A stretch of 64,000 bases of DNA from Saccharothrix syringae (GCF_009498035.1 NZ_CP034550.1:2108001-2172000), one strand, 5' to 3'. Positions 8,714-17,426 are shown, counted from the stretch's first letter. A program made the numbers and translations. Notes: a model not told the origin generated them from the sequence alone.

Positions 8714-9715
8714 CTACCGGCCCAGCACGTCGCGCAGGACGCCGGTCGTCTCGTCCGGGCTCTCCAGCGGCCAGAAGTGCCCGCCGGTCACGTAGCGCAC
8801 GTCGACGCCGGCCGCGTGCGGGATGTGCTCGGCGGCGTCGGCGAAGAACTCGCGGGGCTGCGTGCGCGAGTCCCAGCCCTGGAGCAGGGTGATCGGGCTC
8901 CGCCAGCGCGGGATCAGGTCCCGGCGCCGCTCGAGCCACTCCTTGCGGAAGGTGGACGCCATCGCGTAGCGCGGGACGGCCCGGTCGATCCCGGGGTAGG
9001 AGAACTCCTGGATGACGCGGCGCAGGTCCGCTTCGGTGATCGGCAGGCCGCCGACCATGGCATGGGCGCGGACGACGAACTGACCGGGATCCGCCAGCAT
9101 CCCGGTCCACGGGGCTTCCGCGAGGAGGTCGTCGTGCGGGGAGAGCGCCGGGTGGAAGTGGTGCAGGTGCTGCTCGCCGCGGACGTAGTGGCGGACCCGC
9201 GTCGGCTGGGCGGCCGCCACGTGGTCGCCCAGCACGGTGCCGCGGTCGTGGGTGACCAGCGCGAACCGGTCGATACCGAGCGCGTCGAGCAGGTCGACCA
9301 GTTGCCGGGCCACGCCCGCCTGCCGGTAGTCGCCCCTGCCCTTCTCCGACTGCCCGTAGCCCTTGAGGTCCACGGCGATGCAGCGATGGGAGCCGGCCAG
9401 CGCCGCCATCTGGTGGTGCCACAGGAACCACGAGTCGGGCATGCCGTGCAGGAACACCACCGGGTCGCCGGTCCCGGTCTCGACGTAGTGCCAGCGGACC
9501 GTCTCCTGGTCGCCGGGGACCTCGGCGAAGTGGTGGTTGAACACGACCCCGTCGAGCACCTCGGTGTCGCCTTCGCGGTCCGCGGGGCGGGGCCGCACGT
9601 CGGCATAGCGCCGCAGGTGCTCGGCCACGAGGGCGTCGGGCGGCAGGAAGTCTTCGATCGCCCGCCGCGCGCGGGCGGGGAGTTCCGTGTACTGCGGGGT
9701 GTCGTCGTCACGCAT
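8714..9715 (-). CDS. Alpha/beta hydrolase, epoxide hydrolase/dehalogenase type
   Basis: A 333-residue alpha/beta hydrolase. It shows the oxyanion motif HGMPD (90-94), a nucleophile elbow with Asp157 in VTHDRGT rather than Ser, which is characteristic of epoxide hydrolases and haloalkane dehalogenases, and a late His in TGGHFWPLE. The ATG start gives the expected N-terminal length, and longer readings enter the promoter region. It is divergent from a LysR gene, with a TGCTGA/TCAGCA inverted repeat between them, so it is the likely LysR target. Specific substrate not determinable. Confidence 0.82.
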   Translation of the reverse strand: MRDDDTPQYTELPARARRAIEDFLPPDALVAEHLRRYADVRPRPADREGDTEVLDGVVFNHHFAEVPGDQETVRWHYVETGTGDPVVFLHGMPDSWFLWHHQMAALAGSHRCIAVDLKGYGQSEKGRGDYRQAGVARQLVDLLDALGIDRFALVTHDRGTVLGDHVAAAQPTRVRHYVRGEQHLHHFHPALSPHDDLLAEAPWTGMLADPGQFVVRAHAMVGGLPITEADLRRVIQEFSYPGIDRAVPRYAMASTFRKEWLERRRDLIPRWRSPITLLQGWDSRTQPREFFADAAEHIPHAAGVDVRYVTGGHFWPLESPDETTGVLRDVLGR

Positions 9716-9758
9716 GGGTCCAGTGCACCGGAGTTCGGTCAGCACGTCCAACGATGTC

Positions 9759-9776
9759 TGCTGATGATCGTCAGCA
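9759..9776. promoter_or_regulatory. Inverted repeat between divergent hydrolase and LysR genes
   Basis: A perfect TGCTGA-N6-TCAGCA inverted repeat lies 43 bp before the hydrolase start and 20 bp before the chosen LysR start. LysR regulators usually bind such a dyad (often T-N11-A) between themselves and a divergent target. Assignment is by position. Confidence 0.6.
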
Positions 9777-9796
9777 TGATGAGTGATAATCGGCCC

Positions 9797-10702
9797 GTGG
9801 AACTGCGTCACCTCGAACACTTCCTCGCGGTCGCCGACACCGGGAGCTTCACCAGGGCGGCGGCGCGGCTGCACGTCGTCCAGTCCGGGGTGTCCGCGAC
9901 GGTCCGCGCCCTGGAACGGGAGCTGGGATCGGAGCTGTTCGACCGCAGCGGCCGGCACGTCACGCTCACGGCGGCCGGGAAGGCGTTGCAGCCGCGGGCC
10001 CGGGACACCCTCGACGCCGCGCGGGCCGCCAAGGACGCGGTCCACCGGGTCCAGGGTGCCCTGCACGGCACCGTGACGGTCGGCACGCTGACCGCGATCG
10101 ACGTCGTCGACCTGCCGGGGCTCCTGGCGGAGCTGCGCGCGGAGCACCCCGGCGTCACGGTGCGCCTGCGGGCCGCCATGGCGGGCTCGGCCGGCCTGGC
10201 CCAGCACCTGCGCGAGGGCAGGCTCGACGTCGCGTTCCTGGCCCTGCCCGACCCGCGGCCCTCCGACCTCGACACCCGGCTGCTGGCCACCGCGGAGCTG
10301 GCCGTCTACGTGCCCGGTTCCCACCCCCTCGCGGGCGAGCACCGGGCGACGCTCGCCCGGCTGGCCGAGTTCCCGTTCGTGGACACCCCCGTCGGGTTCG
10401 GCAGCCGCACCGTCGTCGACCGGGCGTTCGCGGCCGCGGGGGTCGAGCGCGAGGTCACGGTGGAGGTCGCCAACGTGGCGACGGCGGTCGACTTCGTCCG
10501 GGCCGGCCTGGGCATCGCGTTCCTCGCCGACCGCCTGGTGCCCGACCCGAGCGGCCTGCACGTCGTCCAGGTCGCCGACGGTGACCTGCACTGGCGGTTG
10601 ACGGTCGCCACCGCCGCGGCACGCCGCCCCAGCGCCGCCACGCGGGCGTTCCTCGACCTGCTCCACGAACGGCATCCCACGCCGGTGACGCCGCGGGGCT
10701 GA
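9797..10702 (+). CDS. LysR family transcriptional regulator
   Basis: A 301-residue LysR protein: N-terminal winged HTH (ELRHLEHFLAVADTGSFTR, then AAARLHVVQSGVSATVRALE) and a C-terminal periplasmic-binding-like effector domain. The GTG at 9797 was chosen because family members start exactly at MELRHL; an ATGATG 18-21 bp upstream is in frame but would overlap the presumed operator. Divergent from the alpha/beta-hydrolase gene, which it probably regulates. Confidence 0.88.
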   Translation: MELRHLEHFLAVADTGSFTRAAARLHVVQSGVSATVRALERELGSELFDRSGRHVTLTAAGKALQPRARDTLDAARAAKDAVHRVQGALHGTVTVGTLTAIDVVDLPGLLAELRAEHPGVTVRLRAAMAGSAGLAQHLREGRLDVAFLALPDPRPSDLDTRLLATAELAVYVPGSHPLAGEHRATLARLAEFPFVDTPVGFGSRTVVDRAFAAAGVEREVTVEVANVATAVDFVRAGLGIAFLADRLVPDPSGLHVVQVADGDLHWRLTVATAAARRPSAATRAFLDLLHERHPTPVTPRG

Positions 10703-10756
10703 GGGAGGTCGCATCCTCCTCGTCGAGTTCGCCGCTACCGACCGTTTCGTTTCTGG

Positions 10757-11395
10757 GTGACGGTTGGTGGTGGTCTGACCGCGAAGCAGCGGGCCCAGCG
10801 GGAGCGGGTCCGGTTCGAGGCCGCCGGGATGTTCGCCCGGGGGTGTGGCTCCGCCGCGGGTGGCGCGGCTGTTACGGGTCTCGCGCAAGTCCGCCTACGG
10901 CTGGCACGCCCGCTGGCGGACCGGCGGGGTGGAGGTGCCGCGGTCGCGGGGCCCGTGCGGGCGGCGGTCGCGCATGCGCCCAGACCTGGCGGATCCTGCG
11001 GCAGATGGGCTTCACCCCGCAGCTGCCGGTCCACCGGGCCGCTGAGCGCGACGAGTCCGGCGTGGCCGCCTGGGTGCGCACCACCCAGGCGGGTCGGGTG
11101 TCCCTGGCCGGCACGGTCTGCCGCAAACCCGATTTCGCCGTCCTGCTCGACGCCGCCATGCGCGCACTGATCGCGACACGGCTGTGGTTGACGGTGTTCC
11201 GGCTGCCGCCCTACGCCCCGGACCTGAATCCGGCCGAGGGCGTGTGGTCTCACCTGAAACGCAGCCTGGCCAACCTGGCGCCTTTCGCGCTCGACGGGCT
11301 GGTCGCGGTGATCCGCAACCGCCTCGGCAGTACCGCCCCGTTCAGCTCGCCGGCGGCATCAGCTTCGTGTTGGAGCGCTGGCGGGTCATCCCGGC
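10757..11395 (+). mobile_element. IS630-family transposase relic
   Basis: Fragments of an IS630-type DDE transposase appear in successive frames: LTAKQRAQRERVRFEAAGMF, a HTH part with ARLLRVSRKSAYGWHARW, QTWRILRQMGFTPQ, and the C-terminal catalytic piece LPPYAPDLNPAEGVWSHLKR, ending with a frame-shifted QYRPVQLAGGISFV. Frameshifts near 10845, 10980 and 11330 and loss of the central catalytic portion make it inactive. No terminal inverted repeats or target duplication could be identified by eye. Confidence 0.8.
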
Positions 11396-11399
11396 GCAG

Positions 11400-11528
11400 G
11401 TGGGGGAACACGAGGCCCTCGATCGTCTGTCGGTGATCACGAAATGGGCGGTTGTTGCCGTACTGCGTCGGCAACAACGGCGTGATCCGCTCCCACGTCT
11501 GGTCCGACAACACCTGATCACGGGTCAC
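11400..11528 (-). mobile_element. IS5-family transposase N-terminal fragment
   Basis: Forty-odd residues beginning at a GTG read LSDQTWERITPLLPTQYGNN followed by RPFRDHRQTIEGLVF, the typical N-terminus of IS5/IS427-group transposases (DUF4096-like). The reading then runs into the IS630 relic from the other side. This suggests one element inserted next to, or into, another, followed by deletion. Confidence 0.75.
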
Positions 11529-12568
11529 GCGCCCAGCTCAGCGCCTTGCCGGGGAGTACGCCCCAGTTGACGGCGCAGCCATGCCGCTCGGGCGGCGATG
11601 GCGTCCTGCGAGATCACGGCGTGAGGAACCACGACGTCGAACCCGTGGAACCCGCCAGGCCAGACGTGCAGTTCGACGTGGCAGCCCGCCTGCCACATGC
11701 GGCTCGCATGGGCAACGTCCTCGTCCCGGAACGTTTCGGCCGACCCGACGTCGACGAACGTGGACGGCAGGCCGGAGAGGTCCGCGGCACGGGCAGGCGC
11801 GGCGTACGCGGACACGTCCGGTCCTCCGCGCACGCTGTCGCCGAGGAGCGCGTTCCACCCGGTCTCGTTCGAGGAGCTGTCCCAGATGCCGAGGCCGCGC
11901 ATCTGCTGGGCGGAGGGCGAGTCGTTGCGGTCGTCGAGCATCGGCGACAGGAGCAGCTGGGCCAGGACGGCCGGGCCGTTGCGGTCGCGCGCCATCAAGG
12001 TGACACCTGCTGCGAGGCCGCCGCCGGCGCTCGCACCGGCGATGACGATGCGCCCGGGGTCGATGTCGAGCTCGTGGGCGTGCTCCGACACCCACACCAG
12101 GCCCGCGTAGCAGTCCTCGACGGGACCGGGGTGGGGTGTCTCGGGTGCGAGCCGGTACTCGACCGAGACCACGGCCACGCCCATCGGTTCGGCCAAGTCC
12201 AGCATCTCGACGAGGCCGAACCGGTTGTCCCCGACGATCATGCCGCCTCCGTGGACGTGGTAGATCACCGGGGTGGGGGTCGCCGCGTGCTTCGGGAGGC
12301 AGATCAGCAGCGAGATGTCCGGTTGCCCGTCCGGCCCCGGCACCACCCGCTCCCGCACGCTGTAGGCGCCACCGCGTGAGAGGACCTCGTCGGTCGGGGT
12401 CTCCACGCCGGGAACGGGCTCGCGCATCTCCACGATGTTGTCCGGGCGGTACGCGTCCGGTGGGCGCAGGCCGGTCAGCACCTCGAGGACGGGGGCGAGC
12501 TCTGGATCGAAAGGTGGTGGCGGTCCGACCGGCTGGGCGGAAGACCGCTCCGTGACTTGCTTGGTCAT
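11525..12568 (-). CDS. Alpha/beta hydrolase, hormone-sensitive-lipase type esterase
   Basis: A 347-residue esterase of the HSL/acetyl-hydrolase group: oxyanion motif HGGG (106-109), nucleophile Ser180 in GASAGGG, and a late PGGFHGFD containing the catalytic His. It starts at ATG with AAGGAGAACC upstream. The SDR gene (start 13436) and the SnoaL gene (start 13837) lie upstream on the same strand, with gaps of 79 and 38 bp, so the three may be one transcript read from the MerR-facing promoter. It probably hydrolyses short acyl esters; the natural substrate is unknown. Its stop overlaps the IS5 fragment. Confidence 0.87.
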   Translation of the reverse strand: MTKQVTERSSAQPVGPPPPFDPELAPVLEVLTGLRPPDAYRPDNIVEMREPVPGVETPTDEVLSRGGAYSVRERVVPGPDGQPDISLLICLPKHAATPTPVIYHVHGGGMIVGDNRFGLVEMLDLAEPMGVAVVSVEYRLAPETPHPGPVEDCYAGLVWVSEHAHELDIDPGRIVIAGASAGGGLAAGVTLMARDRNGPAVLAQLLLSPMLDDRNDSPSAQQMRGLGIWDSSSNETGWNALLGDSVRGGPDVSAYAAPARAADLSGLPSTFVDVGSAETFRDEDVAHASRMWQAGCHVELHVWPGGFHGFDVVVPHAVISQDAIAARAAWLRRQLGRTPRQGAELGA

Positions 12569-12647
12569 GGGTTCTCCTTGCGGCAGGAGACGCGATGTCC
12601 GCCTGCCGCAGGTCACAGGTCATCGGTGAATGCGGGAGGAGTCCGGC

Positions 12648-13436
12648 TCAGACGGTCGGCACGGTCCCGCCGTCGATCACGTACTCGGCTCCCACGATCG
12701 CCGAGGCGCGGTCCGAGACCAGGAACCCGACCAGGTCCGCGATTTCCGCGGTGTTCGCGAACCGTCCCAGCGGTACTCCTCCCAGGGAGTCGTAGATGGT
12801 CTGCTTGGCTTCCTCACGTGTGAGTCCGTTGCCCTCGGCGATCCGGTCCACGAACCTCTCGTACGCCTCGGTCTCGATCCCGCCGGGGCTGATCGCGTTG
12901 ACCCGTACGCCGCGCGGCGCGAGTTCGTTGGCAAGTCCCTTGCTGTACGTGCGCAGAGCGGCCTTCGCTGCCGCGTACGCCAGGGACGCGTCGTACTGGG
13001 GCAGTTCACGCTGGATCGAGGTGAAGTGCAGCACCACGCCCGCCCCGGACTCGATCATCGCCGGGAGAAGCGCTCGATCGAGCCGCACCGCTCCCAGGAA
13101 GTTGAGGTTCAGCTCCGTGAGCCACTGGTCATCGGTGATGACCGCGAATCCACCGGCCGGCGTCGACGCGCCTCCGACGACGTGCACCAGGATGTCCAGT
13201 GCGCCGCCGACCTCGGCGATTCGAGCGGCCACCGCGTTGGTGCCCTCGACCGTCGTCAGGTCCGCTTCGATGAATCGGTCTGGGTGCTCGTACCCGTCGG
13301 GCATCGTTCGCGCCGTCACGTAGACGTCGGCGCCCATCTCTCGCAGCCTCTGCGCGACGGCCTTGCCCGAGCCCTTCGAACCGCCCGTGACCAGCGCCCG
13401 GCGACCGTCGAGACGATCGCGGTCGGAACCAGACAT
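12648..13436 (-). CDS. SDR family oxidoreductase
   Basis: A 262-residue classical short-chain dehydrogenase: cofactor motif TGGSKGSG (17-24), NAD(P)-binding region, catalytic Ser140, Tyr154 and Lys158 (YAAAK), and the C-terminal [16 protein letters not shown]. The ATG at 13436 follows GGAGAGAAAG; a longer reading from 13466 has no such site. It lies between the SnoaL-like gene and the HSL esterase on the same strand. The reaction is NAD(P)-dependent alcohol/ketone conversion, substrate unknown. Confidence 0.9.
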   Translation of the reverse strand: MSGSDRDRLDGRRALVTGGSKGSGKAVAQRLREMGADVYVTARTMPDGYEHPDRFIEADLTTVEGTNAVAARIAEVGGALDILVHVVGGASTPAGGFAVITDDQWLTELNLNFLGAVRLDRALLPAMIESGAGVVLHFTSIQRELPQYDASLAYAAAKAALRTYSKGLANELAPRGVRVNAISPGGIETEAYERFVDRIAEGNGLTREEAKQTIYDSLGGVPLGRFANTAEIADLVGFLVSDRASAIVGAEYVIDGGTVPTV

Positions 13437-13474
13437 CTTTCTCTCCGCTGAAGATCGGTGTGGCACGGGTTCGG

Positions 13475-13837
13475 TCAGGCGGTGTGGTTGGCGATGACGA
13501 GTTCGGCGACGAGGCCGCCCCGCAGTGCGAACCGGTAGTCGAGCTCGGCGACCCCACCCGGGAAGGTGCCTTCGAGCCGCACGGTCACCACCCAGTGGGC
13601 GTCATCGACGCGCCGAGCGCCGATCTGCTCGGTCGTGTACTCGAACTCGGACCCGGCGTCCCGCAGGAACGCGTGGACCGCTTCCCGGCCGCGGAAGGTC
13701 TCTTCCTGGTCCACGACCACGACGTCCTCGGTGAGGAACGACGAGGCGGTGTCGGCGTCGCGGGCGACGTGGGCGGCGAAGAACTCGCGCACGGTGGCCG
13801 GGAGCAGGTCGGACGGAAGATCGGTGTGCTGTGTCAT
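13475..13837 (-). CDS. SnoaL-like (NTF2-fold) protein
   Basis: A 120-residue protein with the SnoaL/NTF2 pattern: [35 protein letters not shown], then strands with [20 protein letters not shown]. Such proteins are small cone-shaped barrels acting as isomerases, cyclases, hydrolases or binding proteins. It is the first gene of a leftward group with an SDR and an esterase, and faces a MerR regulator across a palindrome. Function unknown. Confidence 0.8.
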   Translation of the reverse strand: MTQHTDLPSDLLPATVREFFAAHVARDADTASSFLTEDVVVVDQEETFRGREAVHAFLRDAGSEFEYTTEQIGARRVDDAHWVVTVRLEGTFPGGVAELDYRFALRGGLVAELVIANHTA

Positions 13838-13882
13838 GACCCCACCGTGTGGCCTCACGGCGCGAGAGGGTCAAGCCGTGGA

Positions 13883-13899
13883 CTCTCCCCCGGGGAGAG
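13883..13899. promoter_or_regulatory. Palindrome CTCTCCCC-C-GGGGAGAG, probable MerR operator
   Basis: A perfect 17-bp palindrome lies 17 bp before the MerR start and 45 bp before the divergent SnoaL gene. MerR-type regulators bind GC-rich dyads lying in long promoter spacers. GTGGAC (13878-13883) and CAGAAT (13904-13909) would flank it as -35/-10 with an extended 20-bp spacer. The promoter boxes are a weaker claim than the palindrome. Confidence 0.65.
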
Positions 13900-13915
13900 G
13901 GTCCAGAATGCGGGG

Positions 13916-14710
13916 ATGTTGACCATCGGAGAGTTCTCGCGGCTGACCCACCTGAGCGTGCGGACCCTTCGCCGGTACCACGAGGCGGCCCTGCTGGAAC
14001 CCGCCGTGGTGGACGAGAGCACCGGCTACCGCTACTACGCCGTCGACCAGATCCCGACCGCGCAGGTCATCCACCGGCTCCGCGAACTCGACGTCCCCCT
14101 GGGCGATGTGCGGCGAATCCTCCGGACCCCCGACCCCGGTGTCCGGGCGGCCCTGGTCGCGGACCACCTGCAACGCCTGGAGGACGTGCTCGACCGCACC
14201 AGGACCGCGGTCGTGTCGCTGCGGCGCCTGCTCCGGCCCGACCCCGCGCCGATCGACGTCGAACTGCGCGCGGAGCCCGCCCGGACGGTCGCGGCGGTGG
14301 AGGCCGTGGTCGAGCACCACGAGGTCGCTGCCTGGTTCGCAGGCGCGATGGCAGAACTGGAGGCGGCCGTCGGCTCCGCCGTGACCGGACCGCCGGGCGG
14401 CTGCTACGACAACGCTCTCTTCGAACAGGAGCGCGGTCACGCGCTGGTCTACCTGCCGACCGCCGCGCCACCTCGCACCGGACGCGTGCACCCCGTAGTC
14501 CTCCCGGCCGCGGAACTGGCCGTCACCACTCACGTCGGCGAGCACAACGGCGTCGATGTCACGTACGGCGAACTCGGGACCTGGGTGGTGGAGAACGCGA
14601 TGTCGGTGGCCGGACCGGTGCGGGAAGTCTACGCCGTCGGTCCTCGTGACTCGGGCGATCCCGCCGCGTGGCGCACCGAGATCGGCTGGCCGGTCTTTCG
14701 CGTCACCTGA
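13916..14710 (+). CDS. MerR family regulator with GyrI-like effector domain
   Basis: A 264-residue protein with an N-terminal MerR winged helix (LTIGEFSRLTHLSVRTLRRY, GYRYYAVDQIPTAQVIHRL), a coiled dimerisation helix (about 75-110) and a C-terminal GyrI/BmrR-like small-molecule domain (VTTHVGEHNGVDVTYGELG, ending TEIGWPV). Such proteins sense lipophilic or cationic drugs. It faces the SnoaL/SDR/esterase genes across a perfect palindrome and likely controls them as well as itself. Confidence 0.87.
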   Translation: MLTIGEFSRLTHLSVRTLRRYHEAALLEPAVVDESTGYRYYAVDQIPTAQVIHRLRELDVPLGDVRRILRTPDPGVRAALVADHLQRLEDVLDRTRTAVVSLRRLLRPDPAPIDVELRAEPARTVAAVEAVVEHHEVAAWFAGAMAELEAAVGSAVTGPPGGCYDNALFEQERGHALVYLPTAAPPRTGRVHPVVLPAAELAVTTHVGEHNGVDVTYGELGTWVVENAMSVAGPVREVYAVGPRDSGDPAAWRTEIGWPVFRVT

Positions 14711-15304
14711 AGCGGTCGGCAGAACGACGAGACAACCGCCTTGATCGGGGAACCAACGCCGAGGTGGGCTTCGAGTCATGTTAAAAGGCCAGTGGCGGCG
14801 GCATTTCGTCGGTCGGTTAGTGATCTGGGTACGTGCCGCCGCCCTGGCCGGACCTCGCGGAGGGCGCCACCCCACAACGCAATGCCCCTGGGTGCAGGGC
14901 GAATAGGCCGCCGCCGACCGCGATGCTCGCGGCGGTCCTGACCGCATCCAGTTGTGCGCCGGCCTTCTTGTCCGCGTCGGCCAAGGTGGCACCGTCCACT
15001 GCGCCCGAGTCCTCCGCGAGGTGGCGGGCGGCGACGGCTTGGGCTTGGCGAGGTCATCGGTCGTAGAAGAATCATCGTGTCGAGCGCGAAAAGCGTATCC
15101 GCCGCGGCCTTGGCTCGTTCACGCCGAACGCGTGGTACATCGTCATCAATCGTGGCAGCAGCTACCACCTCGGCGCCCTGCTGGCCCGCATCGAACTCCG
15201 GACGGCGCTGGATAGGTTCACCAGCCGCCTGCCCGTCCTATGCTCGGTCATCCCACCCGTGTGGCTCGTTGCGCGGGCGACGAGCCCACCGAACGTGTGA
15301 TGGT
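14711..15304. other. Mostly non-coding; holds a pentapeptide-protein remnant
   Basis: About 590 bp between the MerR gene and the toxin gene. Apart from the short minus-strand remnant at 14880-14999, no open frame has a credible start, ribosome site or family. Read as degraded accessory DNA. Confidence 0.5.
14880..14999 (-). pseudogene. Remnant of a pentapeptide-repeat membrane protein
   Basis: Minus-strand reading gives ATLADADKKAGAQLDAVRTA followed by ASIAVGGGLFAL. This matches the membrane-proximal segment that precedes the repeats in actinobacterial pentapeptide-repeat proteins, as also seen in the intact gene at 28837-29460 (RLEAVKVVLAVVGGVGAVV). Neither the upstream membrane helix nor the repeats are present in frame. 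Confidence 0.4.
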
Positions 15305-15661
15305 CTATTCGGTGGCTTTGGGATGAGCACCTGCGTACTGCACCCACACGGTGTGCTTGTCGGCGTCGAGCAAGTACCAGATGCGGTCGCCGCCGGTGAC
15401 CTCGATTTGCCAGCGGTGCAGGGTTTTCCCGTTGTGCGTGCCGTGGGCGAGGCTGCCTTTGAGTTGGTGGTGGCGGTTGGTCGGCTTGCCGGGCCCCGGG
15501 CCGGGGTTGCCGCGCATGGTCTCCCAGGCTTGGCGCAGGTTGCCCGAGGCTCGGGTTTCGAGGTCCTGCCAGCCCTTGACCGCCTCGGTGGTGCAGTAGC
15601 GGATGCGCCACTCGTCCCCGATGGTGGGCGGGGCGACCGGGTCGCCTTTCTTCGGGCTCAC
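15305..15661 (-). CDS. RelE/ParE-like toxin of a type II toxin-antitoxin pair
   Basis: A 118-residue basic protein with a RelE/ParE-like layout: RYCTTEAVKGWQDLETRAS, a central region rich in Arg/Gly/His (HQLKGSLAHGTHNGKTLHRW), then QIEVTGGDRIWYLLDADKHT and VWVQYAG. The start ATG overlaps the antitoxin stop by 4 bp (ATGA). RelE-fold toxins cleave mRNA on ribosomes or poison gyrase; which applies is not visible here. The antitoxin gene lies directly upstream, as usual for the relBE/phd-doc layout. Confidence 0.75.
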   Translation of the reverse strand: MSPKKGDPVAPPTIGDEWRIRYCTTEAVKGWQDLETRASGNLRQAWETMRGNPGPGPGKPTNRHHQLKGSLAHGTHNGKTLHRWQIEVTGGDRIWYLLDADKHTVWVQYAGAHPKATE

Positions 15662-16146
15662 GCGGTGGCTGCCCCCGGTGCGGGGACGTCACCGAGGTCT
15701 TCGCCGTCCTGGCGGAGGATCGCGAGAAGTCGTGGGTCGGCGTGGACTTCGGCGGTGTGCTGCCACTGGGTGATGAGTTGGGTGACCGGGGCTGGGGTGC
15801 CCAGCGAGTCGGCGGCTTGCAGGGTGTCGACGAGTTCGACGACGAACGCCTGCATGTCCTCGCGCGGCAGGAACCGCACCCAGGGGAGGGCCGTGGGCAT
15901 CACGTCGGTTACCAGGTCCCGGACGCTCTCGCTGTGCTGCATCAGCGCCACGAAGAGGGCGGTGGTGGTCGAGACGACCTCGCGGACCTCCCGTGCCCGG
16001 CTGGCCGTGGTGAGGACCAGGTCCTCCTCGTCGCCGCGGCGGTGCACGAGCAGTGTCCGGCTCGGCGACTCCTGGAGCTTGCGGACGGAGTCGGCCGGCT
16101 TGTTCGACAGATCGCTGAAGTTGATCTCCGACGCAGCGATGGACAT
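15658..16146 (-). CDS. Phd/YefM-like antitoxin
   Basis: A 162-residue protein starting INFSDLSNKPADSVRKLQES, then SRTLLVHRRGDEEDLVLTT, the signature of actinobacterial prevent-host-death-type antitoxins that bind DNA through the N-terminus and neutralise the partner through a C-terminal extension. It is the first gene of the module. A palindrome AAGGTACCTT lies 6 bp upstream of the ATG, consistent with autoregulation. It is unusually long for Phd (commonly 80-90 residues); the extra helical C-terminal half is typical of this actinobacterial subgroup. Confidence 0.75.
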   Translation of the reverse strand: MSIAASEINFSDLSNKPADSVRKLQESPSRTLLVHRRGDEEDLVLTTASRAREVREVVSTTTALFVALMQHSESVRDLVTDVMPTALPWVRFLPREDMQAFVVELVDTLQAADSLGTPAPVTQLITQWQHTAEVHADPRLLAILRQDGEDLGDVPAPGAATA

Positions 16147-16152
16147 AGTTGC

Positions 16153-16162
16153 AAGGTACCTT
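16153..16162. promoter_or_regulatory. Palindrome AAGGTACCTT upstream of the antitoxin
   Basis: A perfect 10-bp dyad immediately before the antitoxin start. Type II antitoxins commonly bind such short palindromes in their own promoter. Supported by position only. Confidence 0.5.
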
Positions 16163-17123
16163 AAAACTCGTCGGCGTGCCAGGTCGTTGCGTCTGTGGCT
16201 GTCGAAGCGACCGTCACGGCTCTTGTCCGCGGCGATGTGGCCCTCGTTGATCGAGTTCGCTGGTGCGATGGCCGCTGGCACTGCGGCGCTGGCGGCGTTG
16301 GTGAAGGTCGGTCGCTCGATGAGCGCACGAGTGTTCGATGTCCGCACCGGTCGATATCAGCTCGCCGTGGGAGGGGGGTGGGAGGAAATTGGGAGAATTC
16401 AACTTGAATGAACTGGCGTGAGTTGCGCCGAAGTGCGTTCAACTGCATCTTCGCTACCTGTCGATTTGCTATTTCCGCAGATCGGGACAGGATTTGGGCA
16501 ATTCTGGGGGATGAGTCTGTGCGACTTACCACGTGGATAAGTGGTCGTCTCTTCGGATTTGGCTGAGGTCGACCTGGGGAAGTGCGGTCGGATCGTATCG
16601 CGGTGCTGTCCGGGACGGCTGTTGGGGTGTTGGGCGACATCGCGCGACTGATTCCCTGCGTGCGCGAGGTCGAGGCGCGTTTGGCTTTGTCGGTGACAAG
16701 TGGGTCCTGGCCCGTCTGCGCTGCGGCGACACCTACACCCGTCGCGCCGCCGACTTCGGCATCGGTAACGCCACAGCTCACGATCCTGCCCTGGGGGTCC
16801 AGAGGGCAGGATCGCCGCAGCTCAGCAGTTCTGGAGCCCCGCAACCTGCACTACGGCAGCGACTGGTCCGCCATGCCGGTCGACGAGATCGCGCTGGCCG
16901 CCGAGGCGCTGGACACCGATCCGGCGCCGGACCACGCCCGACGGGCAGCGGTCAGCCACCACAACACGGCGATGCCTTCCCTCGACCGGCCTGACAGGAG
17001 GGCCGGTCGAGCCGGTGGCCGTGCCGACCCCACCCGGACCGCACAGCCCGAGCGCCGAGCGCGTCGCGCAGGCGACGCCATCCACGTGCCCACCGCCGGT
17101 CGGGCGCACGGCAGCCGATTGCG
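16163..17123. other. Degraded region without an intact gene
   Basis: About 960 bp. The only identifiable coding sequence is a transposase helix-turn-helix fragment at 16677-16785. Between 16830 and 16990 the plus strand gives coding-like residues (LHYGSDWSAMPVDEIALAAE) that I cannot place. AT content is raised near 16410-16560, suggesting foreign or non-coding DNA. Confidence 0.5.
16677..16785 (+). mobile_element. IS5-like transposase HTH fragment
   Basis: Plus-strand residues GDKWVLARLRCGDTYTRRAA and DFGIGNATAH match the N-terminal HTH of actinobacterial IS5-like DDE transposases (typical form VLAHLRxGDTYxxLAxGFGxGxAT). There is no catalytic domain downstream, so it is a fragment. Confidence 0.65.
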
Positions 17124-17426
17124 TCAGTTGATCTTGCACTGCACCACGTACTGGTCCTTGGCCTCCTGCTCCAGGTTCCACTCTTTCGGCGTCACGGAGT
17201 TCAGGATGAGCTTGTCGCCCGCCAGGTCCAGGGAACCCGCGGCGGTGTGGGCGCCGTCCGCCGTCATCTGGATCTTGTCACCGGTCTTCATCTCCACGGT
17301 GACGTACTTGCTGGTGCTGTTCCCGGGCTGGAGGGTGAACGTCGCGACCGACACGCCGTCGAGGAACAGCGCCCAGCTCTGGGTCGCGGTGCCGGACAGG
17401 TTGGTGAAGCCGAGCTTGAACTTCAT
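17124..17426 (-). CDS. Small beta-rich protein of unknown function
   Basis: A 100-residue protein starting at ATG behind a strong AGGGAGAT site. No signal peptide. Composition (Thr, Ser, Gly, Val alternations such as SWALFLDGVSVATFTLQPGN and KYVTVEMKTGDKIQMTADGA) predicts an all-beta sandwich, and the segment LQPGNSTSKYVTVEMKTGDK looks like an edge strand and loop of a lectin-like or virion-like jelly roll. I do not recognise a family. It sits alone between transposon remnants with a 390-bp upstream region, so it was probably acquired by transfer. Alternatives include a lectin, a cytolysin-like protein or an insecticidal-type protein; none is proven. Confidence 0.7.
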   Translation of the reverse strand: MKFKLGFTNLSGTATQSWALFLDGVSVATFTLQPGNSTSKYVTVEMKTGDKIQMTADGAHTAAGSLDLAGDKLILNSVTPKEWNLEQEAKDQYVVQCKIN

